64,000 nucleotides of DNA from Crossaster papposus. Taxonomy: Eukaryota > Echinodermata > Asteroidea > Velatida > Solasteridae. Where the stretch lies: positions 682,001 through 746,000 of the forward strand of contig JBAIAA010000120.1 in NCBI GenBank assembly GCA_037893245.1, read 5' to 3'. The position numbers and the translations under genes are program-made. Below are positions 44,595-56,934 of the stretch, piece after piece (the stretch's first letter is position 1; each line of letters starts with the position of its first letter). The notes under the pieces were generated by a model. The model made no database searches and was not told the origin of the DNA. It was given only the letters and a program-made list of their open reading frames with translations.

Positions 44595-46375
44595 AGGTTG
44601 GCGGGTAAGGGAGTCATATGGTGGTCTGCAGTGGGAGCGAGATGACGAAATCGTGTCATCTGGAAACGAGAGAGAGCGTCGGCAATGCCATTAGCTATAC
44701 CTGGTACATGCCTAGATTTAAACTGAATGTTAAATGTCAAACACAGTACAACTAATTGTCGGACCAACCCCATTATCAACTGACACTTGGACGTTTGCCT
44801 ATTGATGATACTGACAACCGCCTGGTTATCACACCACAATACCACCCGCTTGTCTCGCAATTCCCCTGCCCACATCTGTAATGCAATTACAATTGGAAAC
44901 AACTCCATGAAAGCTATAGAGAGTGACTTCGATTTAACAAACTCTGGCCATCTCCCTTGAGACCAACACCCGGCAAAATAGGCCCCAAACCCAATTTCTG
45001 CGGAGGCATCAGTATACAAGTGCAATTGGTCACTAGTATACCACACCGAGGAGGGAAAAATAACTGTGCCGTTAAAATAGGTCAGGAACTGCTGCCAGGT
45101 CAATAAATCTGCGCGTGCACCCGAAGTAAGGCGAATTTTGTGATGGGCCTTGGACACACCTCTAGTTAAATCGTGTAAACGACGAAGAAAAGCTCTTCCC
45201 GGCCGCACAGCTTTACAGACAAAATTAAGTCGCCCTAGTAATGATTGCAGCTCACGGAGAGATAATTTCTTTCGCCTGAGCGCACACTCTAGCTTACTCT
45301 GTAACGCAACTAACTTGTCAGGGGGAACACGTATCCGTTGGTCAACTGTGTCAATTGCTAAACCCAAGAAAGTAAGACTCGTAGTTGGCCCTTCAGTTTT
45401 ATCTTCGGCAAGGGGGACCCCGAACCGCTCACAAACCACCCGGAAAAATTGGAGGGAACGCGCGCACCCCTCAGAATGGCCAGCACTCACAAACAAGAAA
45501 TCATCAAGATAATGCAAAATGTGTTGGGAGTTAGCCACCTTACGAGTACAGTACTCAACGAAAGTGCTAAAACGTTCAAAAGTGACACATGATATGGCGC
45601 ATCCCATCGGCATACATTTATCATAATATATTTGGCCATTATGGGAAAATCCTAACAAATCAAAATCATCTGGGTGAACAGGGAGTAATCGAAAAGCTGA
45701 TTTAATATCTGACTTGGCCATAAGTGCACCCTGAGCAAAATTGGATATCATCTCTATAGCATCATCAAAACTTGTGTAATTGACGGCAGTGTTAGCCGGG
45801 TCAATAAAGTCATTGACTGAACTACCTATCGGGGACGAAAGATTGTGAATTAAACGAAATTCACCAGGGGTCTGTTTCGGTACAAGACCCACTGGTGAAC
45901 AACGCAAATTGGGGATAGGCGCATTAGAAAACGGGCCGGCTACTCGGCCCAACTCGATCTCGCGATCAATTTTTAATTGCAACATATCTGGGTGTTTACG
46001 GGCAGACAGAGAATTACGAGCAGTGGAACTAACTCTGGGTCCTGAATAACTTAGTCGAAAGCCAAGGGCAAAACCTTGCATTAAAATTTGCGCATCTTTA
46101 GTGCTTGGGTAAACGCGCAGGAATGATAACATGTTACTTAGGTTTATTGGTGTGTGCGCTAGCTGCCTGCACGCGCCCTGGCCCGCTGGACTGACGATTG
46201 TCTCGACAGCGGGTTGCTGGGTGGCCGAATACTTGACAGGTGGAGCAACGGTGCGCAAACCGGCAATTGGAGCGGAGGCATTTCCCGCGATTAAAATCGT
46301 TGCATGGGTATTGTTGACCGCCGGCATTGGGACGGCGACCTGGCCCGAATCCGGACCAGGTGTTCGCTTGGGCAC
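44576..46375 (-). CDS. Reverse transcriptase / RNase H of the Ngaro element
   Basis: The frame is open for 599 codons from a GTG, but the first useful ATG (residue 82, at 46130-46132) stands one base after the gag stop (TAA-C-ATG), so about 518 residues is the likelier product. RT motifs: PVGLVPKQTPGEFRLIHNLS (161-180), MAKSDIKSAF with Asp223, MPMGCAISCVTFERF, and YLDDF with Asp291/Asp292. RNase H: YTDAS (Asp456), FMELFP (Glu491), LWCDNQ (Asp516), GIADALSR (Asp566). All catalytic acids present. It copies the element RNA into DNA. Confidence 0.95.
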   Translation of the reverse strand: MPKRTPGPDSGQVAVPMPAVNNTHATILIAGNASAPIAGLRTVAPPVKYSATQQPAVETIVSPAGQGACRQLAHTPINLSNMLSFLRVYPSTKDAQILMQGFALGFRLSYSGPRVSSTARNSLSARKHPDMLQLKIDREIELGRVAGPFSNAPIPNLRCSPVGLVPKQTPGEFRLIHNLSSPIGSSVNDFIDPANTAVNYTSFDDAIEMISNFAQGALMAKSDIKSAFRLLPVHPDDFDLLGFSHNGQIYYDKCMPMGCAISCVTFERFSTFVEYCTRKVANSQHILHYLDDFLFVSAGHSEGCARSLQFFRVVCERFGVPLAEDKTEGPTTSLTFLGLAIDTVDQRIRVPPDKLVALQSKLECALRRKKLSLRELQSLLGRLNFVCKAVRPGRAFLRRLHDLTRGVSKAHHKIRLTSGARADLLTWQQFLTYFNGTVIFPSSVWYTSDQLHLYTDASAEIGFGAYFAGCWSQGRWPEFVKSKSLSIAFMELFPIVIALQMWAGELRDKRVVLWCDNQAVVSIINRQTSKCQLIMGLVRQLVVLCLTFNIQFKSRHVPGIANGIADALSRFQMTRFRHLAPTADHHMTPLPANLWNYFS

Positions 46376-46560
46376 GGTCGCGCTGCTGGTAGGCTCGAAA
46401 AGAATGTTGTTGGCTATGTGCGCCGAGCAATGTCAACCATAACTCGGCGTCAATGCTCGCCCAGGATCGGGATGGCATACGCGCCTGTCGCAAGCGAAAC
46501 TGTGTATCATAATCGCGCCAGCCATATCCAGAGTGTCGGGAGGCAGCACGATAGAATCAG
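46134..46560 (-). CDS. Gag C-terminal part, in a shifted frame
   Basis: Open from a TGA near 46560 to TAA at 46134-46136, with no ATG at its start. Includes YGWRDYDTQFR, then PSRSWASIDAELWL. It ends with two zinc-binding motifs: C-x7-C-x4-C-x3-H (CNDFNRGKC...CRFAH) and a knuckle C-x2-C-x4-H-x4-C (CSTCQVFGHPATRC). This is the usual Gag C-terminus of DIRS-like elements, but it is in a different frame from the N-terminal part. Confidence 0.85.
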
Positions 46561-47260
46561 CATACTTAAGCAACTGGCGTGCATGGCTAGGTTGGCGCAT
46601 TAAGTAAATTGAAGCAAAAACCAGAAAGGCAGATGTCCACTGCTCCACCGATGTTATCTGGGGAGCATGCTTATGCGGACGAATCTGCCAAGCCGGCGAA
46701 TCAGTAGACCCAACCATAAACACCGTGTCACCCACAGAATTGTCAAAGCCCGGACCATATGCCGACTTCCAAAGAGCTCCAAACTCCACGAACTCCCCTT
46801 TCCAGATTTTTTCCTTCACACTTTGAGGGACCCCCGACCCCAAGTCATCGCAAACGCTAGTTAAATTTGCATTATCAGAAGACGGGGCCGATGTAATGGA
46901 TAAGGACGGGCAAATGGATTGAACACTAGTGGAAATAATTGGTTGAGGTGTTGATTCCTCATAATTAGTCAAAATAGCCATGGACTTACCCGACTCCAAA
47001 GTCGTGGACGAGTCACCTCCGGGCCGACTGATGGTGGATGGTGCAGCAATTGGGCCTCCATCGCTGCTGACAGGGCCTGCCGTATCCAACGGGTATTCAA
47101 TACCTGCTGCCGTCGGTGCAGCCTGTGGCTCGACTAAACTTGCATCGCCTCCACCGACGACAGCATCCTGCCGGGAGGACGAACGAGGCCGTCCCCGCGG
47201 CCGCTTGGCTCCATCCACCGGCCCAGAGGCAACCCGTCGCTTCGACTGGGTACGGGGCAT
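46433..47260 (-). CDS. Gag N-terminal part of the Ngaro element
   Basis: Starts at a true ATG (47258-47260), 275 codons. Basic N-terminus with an AT-hook-like PRGRPR (residues 21-26), a low-complexity middle, then the helical region with WKGEFVEFGALWKSAYG and HARQLLKYADSIVL. After about codon 240 the homology passes to another frame near 46540-46550 (one-base shift), and the remaining residues to the stop at 46433 look random. It is either an inactivating indel or a frameshift signal. Confidence 0.87.
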   Translation of the reverse strand: MPRTQSKRRVASGPVDGAKRPRGRPRSSSRQDAVVGGGDASLVEPQAAPTAAGIEYPLDTAGPVSSDGGPIAAPSTISRPGGDSSTTLESGKSMAILTNYEESTPQPIISTSVQSICPSLSITSAPSSDNANLTSVCDDLGSGVPQSVKEKIWKGEFVEFGALWKSAYGPGFDNSVGDTVFMVGSTDSPAWQIRPHKHAPQITSVEQWTSAFLVFASIYLMRQPSHARQLLKYADSIVLPPDTLDMAGAIMIHSFACDRRVCHPDPGRALTPSYG

Positions 47261-47334
47261 ATTAACGCCAAAAAATTCTTGGCGAACTTATCGGCAAGAA
47301 AAAATTTAAATGATACTTCGCAAAAAGAAAAATA

Positions 47335-47575
47335 TTTTTTTGCAAGACGAAATTTTTACATCTAAACAGTTCGGCTGCTCGAACTAAAGTGAGACTGGCT
47401 GAGTGCTCGAATTGAGGTTATAGTATCAAGCCAAGACTGAACTAGTTCATATCCATAAATCAATCCGACCACAAGGGGAGTGACCTGAATTGACCAAACT
47501 CTAGTTCCGTCAAAGCCTTCCAAATTGTCAAGCGAGGATAAATCATTTGAATCTTTAATTGCCTCAAACGTATTA
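47335..47575. repeat. Ngaro split repeat A1 (element 5' end)
   Basis: About 240 bp matching 41983-42222. It ends CAAACGTATTA against the satellite AATATTATC. In element orientation this is the 5' end; gag starts about 75 bp inside. Confidence 0.95.
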
Positions 47576-50500
47576 AATATTATCTTTGATGCAGGAGGAA
47601 CATCAATCGATGAAAACAAAGCTAAAATTGCGAATATTTGGGACAAAAATGTATTTTTTTGAAAATTGGAAAAAGTATAAGGGGTTAACCCACTTCTTTT
47701 TTTTTAAATGGGCCAAAAATTGACTTTTCTCAAAACGACTTTCTTTGATGCAGGAGGAACATCAATCGATGAAAACAAAGCTAAATTTGGGAATATTTGG
47801 AATAAAAGGGTATTATTTTGAAAATTTGAAGTAAAAAAAAAATCAAAATATTATAGCGCCACCTACGTTGAAAAATAAAAAGTTTTGAAAAAAAAATCAG
47901 AAAAAATTCACCTCGATTTTGGAAATACGCACAATTTTTCAATTTTGAAACCAGATTCGTGTTCAGCGTGCAATTTCCTCTTCAAAAAGTATCATTGTGT
48001 GGGTTAAAATGCTTCCTAAGTGCTGTATTTCAAGAGTTTCTGCTTCAAAAATCACCATTCAGAGGCACTCAAGCGTGAAAAAAGATAGCGGAGTTTAATC
48101 CTTTCCCATCAATGAAAACATTTTATTGTTAACGCGGGATACATCAAAGGACCTGAACAAAGAAAACAGGTCTCTTTCTACCCGTCGACACTGCTACTCA
48201 CCAATAGCTTATAATGCTACACGTGCACTACAACATTACACAAAAAGAAAAACGCTTGTCAAAAAGACTAGCCTTGTACATGCAAGACGCACAGGGATTT
48301 TCCAACCTCGCGTGACCGTGGCCGTTTTTCAAATCTGAACTTTGTCCCTATCTCCTTGGCTTCGTTCATGCAGTAATTGAGATGGAGCCGGACAGAGCCA
48401 GAACTTGGGTTTGAAAACGGCCCATACAGCTCGTAAAGCTATTCAGAAAACATTTTATTGTTAACGCGGGATACATCAAAGGACCTGAACAAAGAAAACT
48501 GGTCTCTTTCTACCCGTCGACACTGCTACTCATCTACAGCTTATAATGCTACACGTGCACTACAAAATTACACAAAAAGAAAAACGCTTGTAAAAAAGAC
48601 TAGCCTTGTACATGCAAGATGCAAAGGGATTTTCCTCCCTCGCGTTACCGTGGCCGTTTTTCAAATCTCAACTCTGTCCCTATCTTTGGCTTCGTTCATG
48701 CAGTAAAGGAGATTGAGTCGGACAGTGCCTGGGCTGGGTTTGAAAACGGCCCAGCTATTAAAGCTATTCAGAAAACATTTTATTGTTAACGCGGGATACA
48801 TCAAAGGACCTGAACAAAGAAAACAGGTCTCTTTCTACCCGTCGACACTGCTACTCATCAATAGCCTATAACGCTAAACGTGCACCACAGAATTACACTA
48901 AAAGAAAAACGCTTGTTAAAAAGACTAGCCCTGAACGTGCAAAACGCATAGGTTTTTTTTCCAACATCGGCCTTATTACCCTGGCTGTTTTTCAAATAAT
49001 TATGTCCCGTCTATGTTTTTGGCATCGTTGATGGAAATGGTGATGGATCCAGACGAAGCCTTAGCTGGGGTTTAAAAAGATATAAATGTTGGCTAAAATA
49101 TGAAAAAAAATGCATTGTGTTAACCAACTTTTGTATCAAAAATGTGCCAACAATCTCAAAACGACTTAAATAATATCTTTGATGCAGGAGGAACATCAAT
49201 CGATGAAAACAAAGCTAAAATTGCGAATAATTGGGACAAAAGGTATTTTTTTGAAAATGGGCCAAAAATTGACTTATTCTGAAAACGACTTAAATATTAT
49301 CTTTGATGCAGGAGGAACATCAATCGATGAAAACAAAGCTAAAATTGCGAATATTTGGTACAAAAATGTATTTTTTTGAAAATGGGCCAAAAATTGACTT
49401 ATTCTTAAAACGACTTAAATATTATCTTTGATGCAGGAGGAACATCAATCGATGAAAACAAAGCTAAAATTGCGAATATTTGGGACAAAAATGTATTTTT
49501 TTGAAAATGGGCCAAAAATTGACTTATTCTTAAAACGACTTAAATATTATCTTTGATGCAGGAGGAACATCAATCGATGAAAACAAAGCTAAATTGCGAA
49601 TATTTGGGACAAAAGGTATTTTTTTGAAAATGGGCCAAAAATTGACTTATTCTTAAAACGACTTAAATATTATCTTTGATGCAGGAGGAACATCAATCGA
49701 TGAAAACAAAGCTAAAATTGCGAATATTTGAGACAAAAATGTATTTTTTTGAAAATTGGAAAAAGTATAAGGGGTTAACCCACTTTTTTTTTTTAAATGG
49801 GCCAAAAATTGACTTTTTACCAAAACGACTTAAATATTATCTTTGATGCAGGAGGAACATCAATCGATGAAAACGAAGCTAAAATTGCGAATATTTGGGA
49901 CAAAAAGTTATTTTTTTGAAAATGGGCCAAAAATTGACTTATTCTTAAAACGACTTAAATATTATCTTTGATGCAGGAGGAACATCAATCGATGAAAACA
50001 AAGCTAAAATTGCGAATATTTGGGACAAAAATGTATTTTTTTGAAAATTGGAAAAAGTATAAGGGGTTAACCCACTTTTTTTTTTAAATGGGCCAAAAAT
50101 TGACTTTTTCTCAAAACGACTTAACTATTATCTTTGATGCAGGAGGAACATCAATCGATGAAAACAAAGCTAAAATTGCGAATATTTGGGACAAAAATGT
50201 ATTTTTTTGAAAATGGTCCAAAAATTGACTTATTCTTAAAACGACTTAAATATTATCTTTGATGCAGGAGGAACATCAATCGATGAAAACAAAGCTAAAA
50301 TTGCGAATATTTGGGACAAAAATGTATTTTTTTGAAAATTGGAAAAAGTATAAGGGGTTAACCCACTTTTTTTTTTTTAAATGGGCCAAAAATTGACTTT
50401 TCTCAAAACGACTTTCTTTGATGCAGGAGGAACATCAATCGATGAAAACAAAGCTAAATTTGGGAATATTTGGAATAAAAGGGTATTATTTTGAAAATTT

Positions 50501-53500
50501 GAAGTAAAAAAAAAATCAAAATATTATAGCGCCACCTACGTTGAAAAATAAAAAGTTTTGAAAAAAAAATCAGAAAAAATTCACCTCGATTTTGGAAATA
50601 CGCACAATTTTTCAATTTTGAAACCAGATTCGTGTTCAGCGTGCAATTTCCTCTTCAAAAAGTATCATTGTGTGGGTTAAAATGCTTCCTAAGTGCTGTA
50701 TTTCAAGAGTTTCTGCTTCAAAAATCACCATTCAGAGGCACTCAAGCGTGAAAAAAGATAGCGGAGTTTAATCCTTTCCCATCAATGAAAACATTTTATT
50801 GTTAACGCGGGATACATCAAAGGACCTGAACAAAGAAAACAGGTCTCTTTCTACCCGTCGACACTGCTACTCACCAATAGCTTATAATGCTACACGTGCA
50901 CTACAACATTACACAAAAAGAAAAACGCTTGTCAAAAAGACTAGCCTTGTACATGCAAGACGCACAGGGATTTTCCAACCTCGCGTGACCGTGGCCGTTT
51001 TTCAAATCTGAACTTTGTCCCTATCTCCTTGGCTTCGTTCATGCAGTAATTGAGATGGAGCCGGACAGAGCCAGAACTTGGGTTTGAAAACGGCCCATAC
51101 AGCTCGTAAAGCTATTCAGAAAACATTTTATTGTTAACGCGGGATACATCAAAGGACCTGAACAAAGAAAACTGGTCTCTTTCTACCCGTCGACACTGCT
51201 ACTCATCTACAGCTTATAATGCTACACGTGCACTACAAAATTACACAAAAAGAAAAACGCTTGTAAAAAAGACTAGCCTTGTACATGCAAGATGCAAAGG
51301 GTTTTCCTCCCTCGCGTTACCGTGGCCGTTTTTCAAATCTCAACTCTGTCCCTATCTTTGGCTTCGTTCATGCAGTAAAGGAGATTGAGTCGGACAGTGC
51401 CTGGGCTGGGTTTGAAAACGGCCCAGCTATTAAAGCTATTCAGAAAACATTTTATTGTTAACGCGGGATACATCAAAGGACCTGAACAAAGAAAACAGGT
51501 CTCTTTCTACCCGTCGACACTGCTACTCATCAATAGCCTATAACGCTAAACGTGCACCACAGAATTACACTAAAAGAAAAACGCTTGTTAAAAAGACTAG
51601 CCCTGAACGTGCAAAACGCATAGGTTTTTTTCCAACATCGGCCTTATTACCCTGGCTGTTTTTCAAATAATTATGTCCCGTCTATGTTTTTGGCATCGTT
51701 GATGGAAATGGTGATGGATCCAGACGAAGCCTTAGCTGGGGTTTAAAAAGATATAAATGTTGGCTAAAATATGAAAAAAAATGCATTGTGTTAACCAACT
51801 TTTGTATCAAAAATGTGCCAACAATCTCAAAACGACCTAAATAATATCTTTGATGCAGGAGGAACATCAATCGATGAAAACAAAGCTAAAATTGCGAATA
51901 TTTGGGACAAAAGGTATTTTTTTGAAAATGGGCCAAAAATTGACTTATTCTGAAAACGACTTAAATATTATCTTTGATGCAGGAGGAACATCAATCGATG
52001 AAAACAAAGCTAAAATTGCGAATATTTCGGACAAAAATGTATTTTTTTGAAAATTGGAAAAAGTATAAGGGGTTAACCCACTTTTTTTTTAAAATGGGCC
52101 AAAAATTGACTTTTTATTAAAACGACTTAAATATTATCTTTGATGCAGGAGGAACATCAATCGATGAAAACAAAGCTAAAATTGCGAATATTTGGGACAA
52201 AAGGTATTTTTTTGAAAATGGGCCAAAAATTGACTTATTCTTAAAACGACTTAAATATTATCTTTGATGCAGGAGGAACATCAATCGATGAAAACAAAGC
52301 TAAAATTGCGAATATTTGGGACAAAAGGTATTTTTTTGAAAATGGGCCAAAAATTGACTTATTCTTAAAACGACTTAAATATTATCTTTGATGCAGGAGG
52401 AACATCAATCGATGAAAACAAAGCTAAAATTGCGAATATTTGGGACAAAAATGTATTTTTTTGAAAATTGGAAAAAGTATAAGGGGTTAACCCACTTTTT
52501 TTTTTAAATGGGCCAAAAATTGACTTTTTCTTAAAACGACTTAAATATTATCTTTGATGCAGGAGGAACATCAATCGATGAAAACAAAGCTAAAATTGCG
52601 AATATTTGGGACAAAAGGTATTTTTTTGAAAATGGGCCAAAAATTGACTTATTCTTAAAACGACTTAAATATTATCTTTGATGCAGGAGGAACATCAATC
52701 GATGAAAACAAAGCTAAAATTGCGAATATTTGGGACAAAAGGTATTTTTTTGAAAATGGGCCAAAAATTGACTTATTCTTAAAACGACTTAAATATTATC
52801 TTTGATGCAGGAGGAACATCAATCGATGAAAACAAAGCTAAAATTGCGAATATTTGGGACAAAAATGTATTTTTTTGAAAATTGGAAAAAGTATAAGGGG
52901 TTAACCCACTTTTTTTTTTAAATGGGCCAAAAATTGACTTTTTCTTAAAACGACTTAAATATTATCTTTGATGCAGGAGGAACATCAATCGATAAAAACA
53001 AAGCTAAAATTGCGAATATTTGGGACAAAAATGTATTTTTTTGAAAATGGGCCAAAAATTGACTTATTCTTAAAACGACTTAAATATTATCTTTGATGCA
53101 GGAGGAACATCAATCGATGAAAACAAAGCTAAAATTGCGAATATTTGGGACAAAAATGTATTTTTTTGAAAATTGGAAAAAGTATAAGGGGTTAACCCAC
53201 TTTTTTTTTTAAATGGGCCAAAAATTGACTTTTTACCAAAACGACTTAAATGTTATCTTTGAGGCAGGAGGAACATCAATCGATGAAAACAAAGCTAAAA
53301 TTGCAAATATTTGGGACAAAAATGTATTTTTTTTTAAATGGGCCAAAAATTGACTTTTCTCAAAACGACTTTCTTTGATGCAGGAGGAACATCAATCGAT
53401 GAAAACAAAGCTAAATTTGGGAATATTTGGGATAAAAGGGTATTATTTTGAAAATTTGAAGTAAAAAAAAATTCAAAATATATAGCGCCACCTACGTTGA

Positions 53501-55945
53501 AAAATAAAAAGTTTTGAAAAATAAATCAGACAAAATTCACCTCGATTTTGGAAATACGCACAATTTTTCAATTTTGAAACCAGATTCGTGTTCAGCGTGC
53601 AATTTCCTCTTCAAAAAGTATCATTGTGTGGGTTAAAATGCTTCCTAAGGGCTGTATTTCAAGAGTTTCTGCTTCAAAAATCACCATTCAGAGGCACTCA
53701 AGCGTGAAAAAAGATAGCGGAGTTTAATCCTTTCCCATCAATGAAAACATTTTATTGTTAACGCGGGATACATCAAAGGACCTGAACAAAGAAAACAGGT
53801 CTCTTTCTACCCGTCGACACTGCTACTCACCAATAGCTTATAATGCTACACGTGCACTACAACATTACACAAAAAGAAAAACGCTTGTCAAAAAGACTAG
53901 CCTTGTACATGCAAGACGCACAGGGATTTTCCAACCTCGCGTGACCGTGGCCGTTTTTCAAATCTGAACTGTGTCCCTATCTCCTTGGCTTCGTTCATGC
54001 AGTAATTGAGATGGAGCCGGACAGAGCCAGAACTTGGGTTTGAAAACAGCCCATACAGCTCGTAAAGCTATTCAGAAAACATTTTATTGTTAACGCGGGA
54101 TACATCAAAGGACCTGAACAAAGAAAACTGGTCTCTTTCTACCCGTCGACACTGCTACTCATCAACAGCTTATAATGCTACACGTGCACTACAACATTAC
54201 ACAAAAAGAAAAACGCTTGTAAAAAAGACTAGCCTTGTACATGCAAGACGCACAGGGATTTTCCAACCTCGCGTGACCGTGGCCGTTTTTCAAATCTGAA
54301 CTTTGTCCCTATCTCCTTGGCTTCGTTCATGCAGTAATTGAGATGGAGCCGGACAGAGTCAGAACTTGGGTTTGAAAACGGCCCATACAGCTCGTAAAGC
54401 TATTCAGAAAACATTTTATTGTTAACGCGGGATACATCAAAGGACCTGAACAAAGAAAACTGGTCTCTTTCTACCCGTCGACACTGCTACTCATCAATAG
54501 CCTATAACGCTAAACGTGCACCACAGAATTACACTAAAAGCAAAACGCTTGTTAAAAAGACTAGCCCTGAACGTGCAAAACGCGTAGGTTTTTTTCCAAC
54601 ATCGGCCTTATTACCCTGGCTGTTTTTTTAAATAATTATGTCCCGTCTATGTTTTTGGCATCGTTGATGGAAATGGTGATGGATCCAGACGAAGCCTTAG
54701 CTGGGGTTTAAAAAGATATAAATGTTGGCTAAAATATGAAAAAAAATGCATTGTGTTAACCAACTTTTGTATCAAAAATGTGCCAACAATCTCAAAACGA
54801 CTTAAATATTATCTTTGATGCAAAACGACTTAAATATTATCTTTGATGCAGGAGGAACATCAATCGATGAAAACAAAGCTAAAATTGCGAATATTTGGGA
54901 CAAAAGGTATTTTTTTGAAAATGGGCCAAAAATTGACTTATTCTTAAAACGACTTAAATATTATCTTTGATGCAGGAGGAACATCAATCGATGAAAACAA
55001 AGCTAAAATTGCGAATATTTGGGACAAAAATGTATTTTTTTGAAAATTGGAAAAAGTATAAGGGGTTAACCCACTTTTTTTTTTAAATGGGCCAAAAATT
55101 GACTTTTTACCAAAACGACTTAAATATTATCTTTGATGCAGGAGGAACATCAATCGATGAAAACAAAGCTAAAATTGCGAATATTTGGGACAAAAATGTA
55201 TTTTTTTGAAAATGGGCCAAAAATTGACTTATTCTTAAAACGACTTAAATATTAGCTTTGATGCAGGAGGAACATCAATCGATGAAAACAAAGCTAAAAT
55301 TGCGAATATTTGGGACAAAAATGTATTTTTTTGAAAATTGGAAAAAGTATAAGGGGTTAACCCACTTTTTTTTTTAAATGGGCCAAAAATTGACTTTTTC
55401 TTAAAACGACTTAAATATTATCTTTGATGCAGGAGGAACATCAATCGATGAAAACAAAGCTAAAATTGCGAATATTTGGGACAAAAAGTATTTTTTTGAA
55501 AATGGGCCAAAAATTGACTTATTCTTAAAACGACTTAAATATTATCTTTGATGCAGGAAGGAACATCAATCGATGAAAACAAAGCTAAAATTGCGAATAT
55601 TTGGGACAAAAGGTATTTTTTTGAAAATGGGCCAAAAATTGACTTATTCTTAAAACGACTTAAATATTATCTTTGATGCAGGAGGAACATCAATCGATGA
55701 AAACAAAGCTAAAATTGCGAATATTTGGGACAAAAATGTATTTTTTTGAAAATTGGAAAAAGTATAAGGGGTTAACCCACTTTTTTTTTTAAATGGGCCA
55801 AAAATTGACTTTTTATCAAAACGACTTTAATATTATCTTTGATGCAGGAGGAACATCAATCGATGAAAACAAAGCTAAATTTGGGAATATTTGGGATAAA
55901 AGGGTATTATTTTGAAAATTTGAAGTAAAAAAAAATTCAAAATAT

Positions 55946-56930
55946 ATAGCGCCACCTACGTTGAAAAATAAAAAGTTTTGAAAAATAAATCAGAAAAAAT
56001 TCACCTCGATTTTGGAAATACGCACAATTTTTCAATTTTGAAACCAGATTCGTGTTCAGCGTGCAATTTCCTCTTCAAAAAGTATCATTGTGTGGGTTAA
56101 AATGCTTCCTAAGGGCTGTATTTCAAGAGTTTCTGCTTCAAAAATCACCATTCAGAGGCACTCAAGCGTGAAAAAAGATAGCGGAGTTTAATCCTTTCCC
56201 ATCAATGAAAACATTTTATTGTTAACGCGGGATACATCAAAGGACCTGAACAAAGAAAACAGGTCTCTTTCTACCCGTCGACACTGCTACTCACCAATAG
56301 CTTATAATGCTACACGTGCACTACAACATTACACAAAAAGAAAAACGCTTGTCAAAAAGACTAGCCTTGTACATGCAAGACGCACAGGGATTTTCCAACC
56401 TCGCGTGACCGTGGCCGTTTTTCAAATCTGAACTGTGTCCCTATCTCCTTGGCTTCGTTCATGCAGTAATTGAGATGGAGCCGGACAGAGCCAGAACTTG
56501 GGTTTGAAAACAGCCCATACAGCTCGTAAAGCTATTCAGAAAACATTTTATTGTTAACGCGGGATACATCAAAGGACCTGAACAAAGAAAACTGGTCTCT
56601 TTCTACCCGTCGACACTGCTACTCATCAATAGTCTATAACGCTAAACGTGCACCACAGAATTACACTAAAAGCAAAACGCTTGTTAAAAAGACTAGCCCT
56701 GAACGTGCAAAACGCATAGGTTTTTTTCCAACATCGGCCTTATTACCCTGGCTGTTTTTTTAAATAATTATGTCCCGTCTATGTTTTTGGCATCGTTGAT
56801 GGAAATGGTGATGGATCCAGACGAAGCCTTAGCTGGGGTTTAAAAAGATATAAATGTTGGCTAAAATATGAAAAAAAATGCATTGTGTTAACCAACTTTT
56901 GTATCAAAAATGTGCCAACAATCTCAAAAC
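55946..56930 (+). repeat. Two-unit B block lacking the middle type
   Basis: Sub-repeats at 56219 (type 1) and 56551 (opening like type 2, then type 3). The middle type is missing, the outcome of unequal crossing over at a different point from the 37083 block. Confidence 0.85.
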
Positions 56931-56934
56931 GACT

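Larger units (their letters stand above)
40943..47575 (-). mobile_element. Ngaro-type (DIRS-order) tyrosine-recombinase retrotransposon
   Basis: It lies on the minus strand in one satellite A monomer. In its own direction: A1 repeat (47575-47335), gag, RT/RNase H, tyrosine recombinase, SGNH-like frame, B1 (42997-42223), A2 (42222-41983), a 265-bp spacer, and B2 (41717-40946). A1 matches A2 (about 240 bp) and B1 matches B2 (772/775 bp, differing by a 3-bp insertion). Such split direct repeats, a tyrosine recombinase in place of a DDE integrase, and an SGNH hydrolase are features of Ngaro elements in the DIRS order. No target duplication: TTA is common to the three junctions. A gag frame break and a replaced SGNH nucleophile suggest this copy may not be active, although near-identical repeats point to a recent insertion. 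Confidence 0.93.

Noticed and set aside
45150-45512. Plus-strand frames opposite the Ngaro RT and gag
   Set aside because: Shadows of the strongly coding minus strand.
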